Below, in pieces: positions 5,946 to 7,687 of a DNA stretch of 7,687 bases. The position numbers and the translations under genes were made by a program. The notes beneath the pieces are model-generated. The model had not been told where the DNA came from, ran no database searches, and worked only from the letters and a program-made list of their open reading frames with translations. The stretch's first letter is position 1; each line of letters opens with the position of its first letter. This DNA is from Gemmatimonadales bacterium (GTDB lineage Bacteria > Gemmatimonadota > Gemmatimonadetes > Gemmatimonadales > GWC2-71-9), in NCBI GenBank assembly GCA_013812695.1, contig JACCSZ010000206.1:1-7687 (forward strand). Direction: 5' to 3'.

Positions 5946-6455
5946 ATGGCTAACTCGATGTCCCTGAGCGACTTTTCCATGCTGGTGGGAGCCGCGCCGC
6001 GCTGGTGTCAGAACGCGCTCCTGGCGCTCGATCTAGGTTTTCGTTACGAGCGATACCTCGCGCAGTCGCTCGGGCTCGCGCGGCTGCTCCAGCAGGGCTA
6101 CGGCATGCCCCTGCGCCGGGCGATGACAACCGCCGAGGCCGCGCTGAAGTTGAGCCCGCCGGCCAGAGTGCGGCTGGCTGCCTCTGATGGGGTGACGGCG
6201 CTCGAGCTCGACGTGCCGCGCTACCTCTCCCGGTTCGCCTTGCGGGCCGCGCGACTTTCGAGCGATGCGCCGCCGCGGCCTGGCCGGCCGAAGCGAGCGA
6301 ACCGGGGCGGCGGCATCGCAGCTGGCGCAGCGTACGGTCTCGACATCGGCGCCCTTCGAAGCGGTCTCCGCGCCAGCCCGGCAGAGCGCCTCGAGCGACT
6401 CGACGCCAATCAGCGGCTGATCGCGGCACTCAGGGCCGGCCGGACACCGACGTGA
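5946..6455 (+). CDS. Putative DNA-binding antitoxin-like protein paired with a nucleotidyltransferase
   Basis: 169 residues; no family recognised with certainty. Residues 5-66 look like a helix-turn-helix region of MerR/antitoxin flavour: SLSDFSMLVGAAPRWCQNAL, a basic middle, then LGLARLLQQGYGMPLRRAM. A Pro/Arg-rich linker (109-122) leads to a C-terminal helix, SPAERLERLDANQRLIAALR (144-163). Helices of this form also occur in partners of small nucleotidyltransferases. The stop overlaps the GTG of the next gene (GTGA, 6452-6455), so the two are translationally coupled, as in toxin-antitoxin pairs where the first gene is the antitoxin. A second in-frame ATG at 5958 (MSLSDF) is a possible start. 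A role as DNA-binding autorepressor acting on the upstream palindrome or AT-rich leader is inference. Confidence 0.65.
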   Translation: MANSMSLSDFSMLVGAAPRWCQNALLALDLGFRYERYLAQSLGLARLLQQGYGMPLRRAMTTAEAALKLSPPARVRLAASDGVTALELDVPRYLSRFALRAARLSSDAPPRPGRPKRANRGGGIAAGAAYGLDIGALRSGLRASPAERLERLDANQRLIAALRAGRTPT

Positions 6456-6931
6456 GCCTGCTCGATCTGGTGGCGGGTCTGCTGGGCGCGCGGATCCGGT
6501 TCATCGTCGCCGGCGGTGTCGCGGGCACTGTGCACGGTTCCCGGCGGGTGACGGACGACCTCGACATTCTCTACGACACCGAGCCGGGCAACCGACAGGC
6601 GCTGGCTAAACTACTGGCAGAGTGGCACGCCCATCCGCGCGGGATTCCAGCCGGCCTGCCGTTCATCATGGATGTCCAGACCCTTTGGACAGCCGACGTG
6701 CTGACGCTCACAACGGACAAAGGTCTGCTCGACATCTTCGGCAGCATGAAGGGCGTCGGAACCTACGCGGACGCCCTGCCGGGAGCTGTGAAAATCACGA
6801 TCGAGACTGGGAAACTGTTGTCGCTCAGCCTCCAGCAGCTCATCGCCGCCAAGCGCGCCGCGAATCGCCCGAAGGATCGCGAACACCTGATCGAGTTGGA
6901 GGCGCTGCGGGAGCTGTCGGGGGAGTCCTAG
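6452..6931 (+). CDS. Minimal nucleotidyltransferase, putative toxin (AbiEii-like superfamily)
   Basis: 159 residues, GTG start inside the preceding stop. The N-terminus carries the polymerase-beta-like nucleotidyltransferase signature: FIVAGGVAGTVHGSRRVTDD, followed by LDI. This supplies the GG (21-22), HGS (28-30), Arg31/Arg32 and the metal-binding pair Asp36-x-Asp38. A third acidic position is probable at Asp94 in KGLLDIF. The C-terminal helix LLSLSLQQLIAAKRAANRPK then DREHLIELE shows the K..A.RPKD...L pattern common to this group. It is single-domain, far smaller than AbiEii. Likely activities are NMP transfer to tRNA or protein (as in AbiEii/MenT toxins) or antibiotic modification; the operon layout favours a toxin. 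All three catalytic acids are present, so it should be active. The gene is followed directly by a decayed kinase gene. Confidence 0.75.
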   Translation: MSLLDLVAGLLGARIRFIVAGGVAGTVHGSRRVTDDLDILYDTEPGNRQALAKLLAEWHAHPRGIPAGLPFIMDVQTLWTADVLTLTTDKGLLDIFGSMKGVGTYADALPGAVKITIETGKLLSLSLQQLIAAKRAANRPKDREHLIELEALRELSGES

Positions 6932-6981
6932 GCGTTTTCCGACCGGGCGCGTTCGCCTGCTGTCGCTCTCCTGCTCGTCGC

Positions 6982-7441
6982 GTGGATCACGACTTCGTCA
7001 AGGTTCTGGATTTCGGCCTCGTCAAAGCGTGCCACGCGACTCCTGAGCGGGGACCGGGCCTGACCGCGGAGAACGTCCTCAGGGCACGCCGGCGTTCATT
7101 TCCCCCGAGCAGGCGATGGGCGGCGCCGGCGTCGATGGGCGAGCCGATATCTACGCAGCCGGCTGAGTTGCCTACTGGCTGCTGACCGGCCTGACCGTGT
7201 TCGCCGCCGACACCCCGGTCGGTGTTCTCGTGCATCATGCGACCACGCCCCCGGTGCCGCCATCCGCGCGTACCAATCTGCCGCTTCCGCCCGTCTGCCA
7301 ATTCCGCCCGCTTTTGAACGACTCGTGCTGCCGGAACCGGGACTGAATGGACTGATGACCGCGCGCGCCTGTGGGGAAGGCGAATCGTCCCATGAGCTAC
7401 CCCTCAGGCTCGGCAGGGACCTCGCCCTGACAATTCGGTGA
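6982..7441 (+). pseudogene. Decayed PknB-type Ser/Thr protein kinase, catalytic C-lobe only
   Basis: Reading across three frames recovers a kinase C-lobe. DFVKVLDFGLVKA (DFG motif) comes from 6991, then GTPAFISPEQAMGGAGVDGR then ADIYAAG from 7083. VAYWLLTGLTVFAADTPVGV then LVHHATTPPVPPSARTN runs from 7167, and LPIPPAFERLVL...SSHELPLRLG from 7295 to the TGA at 7439-7441. Lesions: a frame change at 7081-7083, where one G appears missing from AGGGGC; a TGA at 7164-7166 where a Cys or similar codon is expected before VAYW; and an imperfect 17-nt tandem duplication at 7278-7311. The N-lobe (P-loop, Lys) and the HRD catalytic loop are absent, and 6932-6981 holds no recognisable remnant. It cannot encode an active kinase. 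A Gemmatimonadota/Acidobacteriota-style PknB is the likely ancestor. Confidence 0.75.
7278..7310 (+). repeat. Imperfect 17-nt tandem duplication inside the kinase remnant
   Basis: CTGCCGCTTCCGCCCG (7278-7293) and CTGCCAATTCCGCCCG (7295-7310) differ at two bases and are offset by 17 nt. Deleting 7278-7294 joins PPSARTN directly to LPIPPAFERLVL, the expected kinase order, so the duplication itself explains this frame break. Confidence 0.7.
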
Positions 7442-7560
7442 CCGTGCTCACGGACCAAGGCGGGCCGATTCCCCACTTTCCACCCCCGACAACAAACCCC
7501 GCGCCTGAGCCGGGACGACCTCGACGGCAGGCGCTCGTTTCATCCATAGGAGACCGATTT
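7442..7560 (+). other. Leader region of the DUF892/YciF-type gene
   Basis: There is no ORF of note. It begins with a short palindrome CCGTG-CT-CACGG (7442-7453), then a C/A-rich stretch poor in G (7471-7502). No clear promoter hexamers were found. It ends with AGGAG at 7548-7552. Confidence 0.35.
7548..7552 (+). promoter_or_regulatory. Ribosome-binding site of the DUF892/YciF-type gene
   Basis: AGGAG lies 8 nt before the ATG at 7561, supporting that start. Confidence 0.75.
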
Positions 7561-7687
7561 ATGGGTATTCTCACCAAGCCGATCAAGTCCCTGGACGACC
7601 TGTTCGTCCACACCCTGCAGGACATCTACTACGCCGAGCAGCAGATTACGAAGGCGTTGCCGAAGATGATCTCCAAGGCGACGGACC
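7561..7687 (+). CDS. DUF892/YciF-type ferritin-like protein (3' truncated by window)
   Basis: 42 residues are visible: MGILTKPIKSLDDLFVHTLQ, then DIYYAEQQITKALPKM and ISKATD. The opening [SL]xxDLFxxxLxDIYYAEQQ and LPKM are characteristic of DUF892 (YciE/YciF) proteins. These are about 160-170 residues, form ferritin-like four-helix bundles and dimerise, and are linked to osmotic, oxidative or general stress. Glu32 in YYAEQQ is the expected helix-1 carboxylate. No signal peptide is present, so it should be cytoplasmic, unlike the two Tat-dependent ferritin-like proteins upstream. Confidence 0.88.
   Translation, partial: MGILTKPIKSLDDLFVHTLQDIYYAEQQITKALPKMISKATD

Noticed and set aside
1..7687. 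CRISPR array, tRNA/rRNA genes or insertion-sequence transposase
   Set aside because: I found no regularly spaced repeats, cloverleaf-like segments or transposase motifs.

Overview
The window is GC-rich bacterial chromosomal DNA with tight gene packing and two 4-bp GTGA stop/start overlaps. It carries Tat-exported ferritin-like proteins, a PknB-type kinase remnant and a GTCATCCTGAGCG-type intergenic inverted repeat. From memory, this mixture fits an environmental phylum such as Gemmatimonadota or Acidobacteriota. That placement is inference and rests on style, not on a marker gene.

Layout. (1) 1-165 is the end of an MtaB-like tRNA methylthiotransferase. It overlaps a chimeric ORF (162-1205) whose first ~116 residues are the N-terminus of ScpB and whose remainder is the C-terminal two thirds of a retinol-dehydrogenase-like SDR. 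(2) A 97-bp inverted-repeat element (1212-1308) separates this ORF from a convergent lipoprotein alpha/beta hydrolase (1342-2220, minus). (3) The hydrolase is divergent, with only 40 bp between start codons, from an NmrA-type NAD(P)-binding protein (2261-3214, plus). (4) A minus-strand pair of paralogous ferritin-like proteins follows: a Tat lipoprotein (4268-4945) upstream of a Tat-exported soluble form (3413-4195), with a hairpin just after the second stop. (5) 4946-5266 has no gene. (6) A frameshifted, N-terminally truncated conserved gene (5267-5780, minus) is next. (7) A 19-bp palindrome and an AT-rich leader precede a two-gene plus-strand operon (5946-6931): a putative DNA-binding protein and a minimal nucleotidyltransferase, resembling a toxin-antitoxin module. 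(8) A decayed Ser/Thr kinase (6982-7441) has two frame breaks and one internal stop. (9) The 5' end of a DUF892/YciF-type ferritin-like gene starts at 7561 and runs off the window.

Functionally, the clearest theme is ferritin-like (probably di-iron) stress proteins: three in 4.3 kb, two of them exported. The clearest anomaly is the ScpB-SDR chimera, which is either a real genomic rearrangement or an assembly join. The best candidate for an under-described system is the DNA-binding protein/nucleotidyltransferase pair at 5946-6931, which is flanked on both sides by broken genes.
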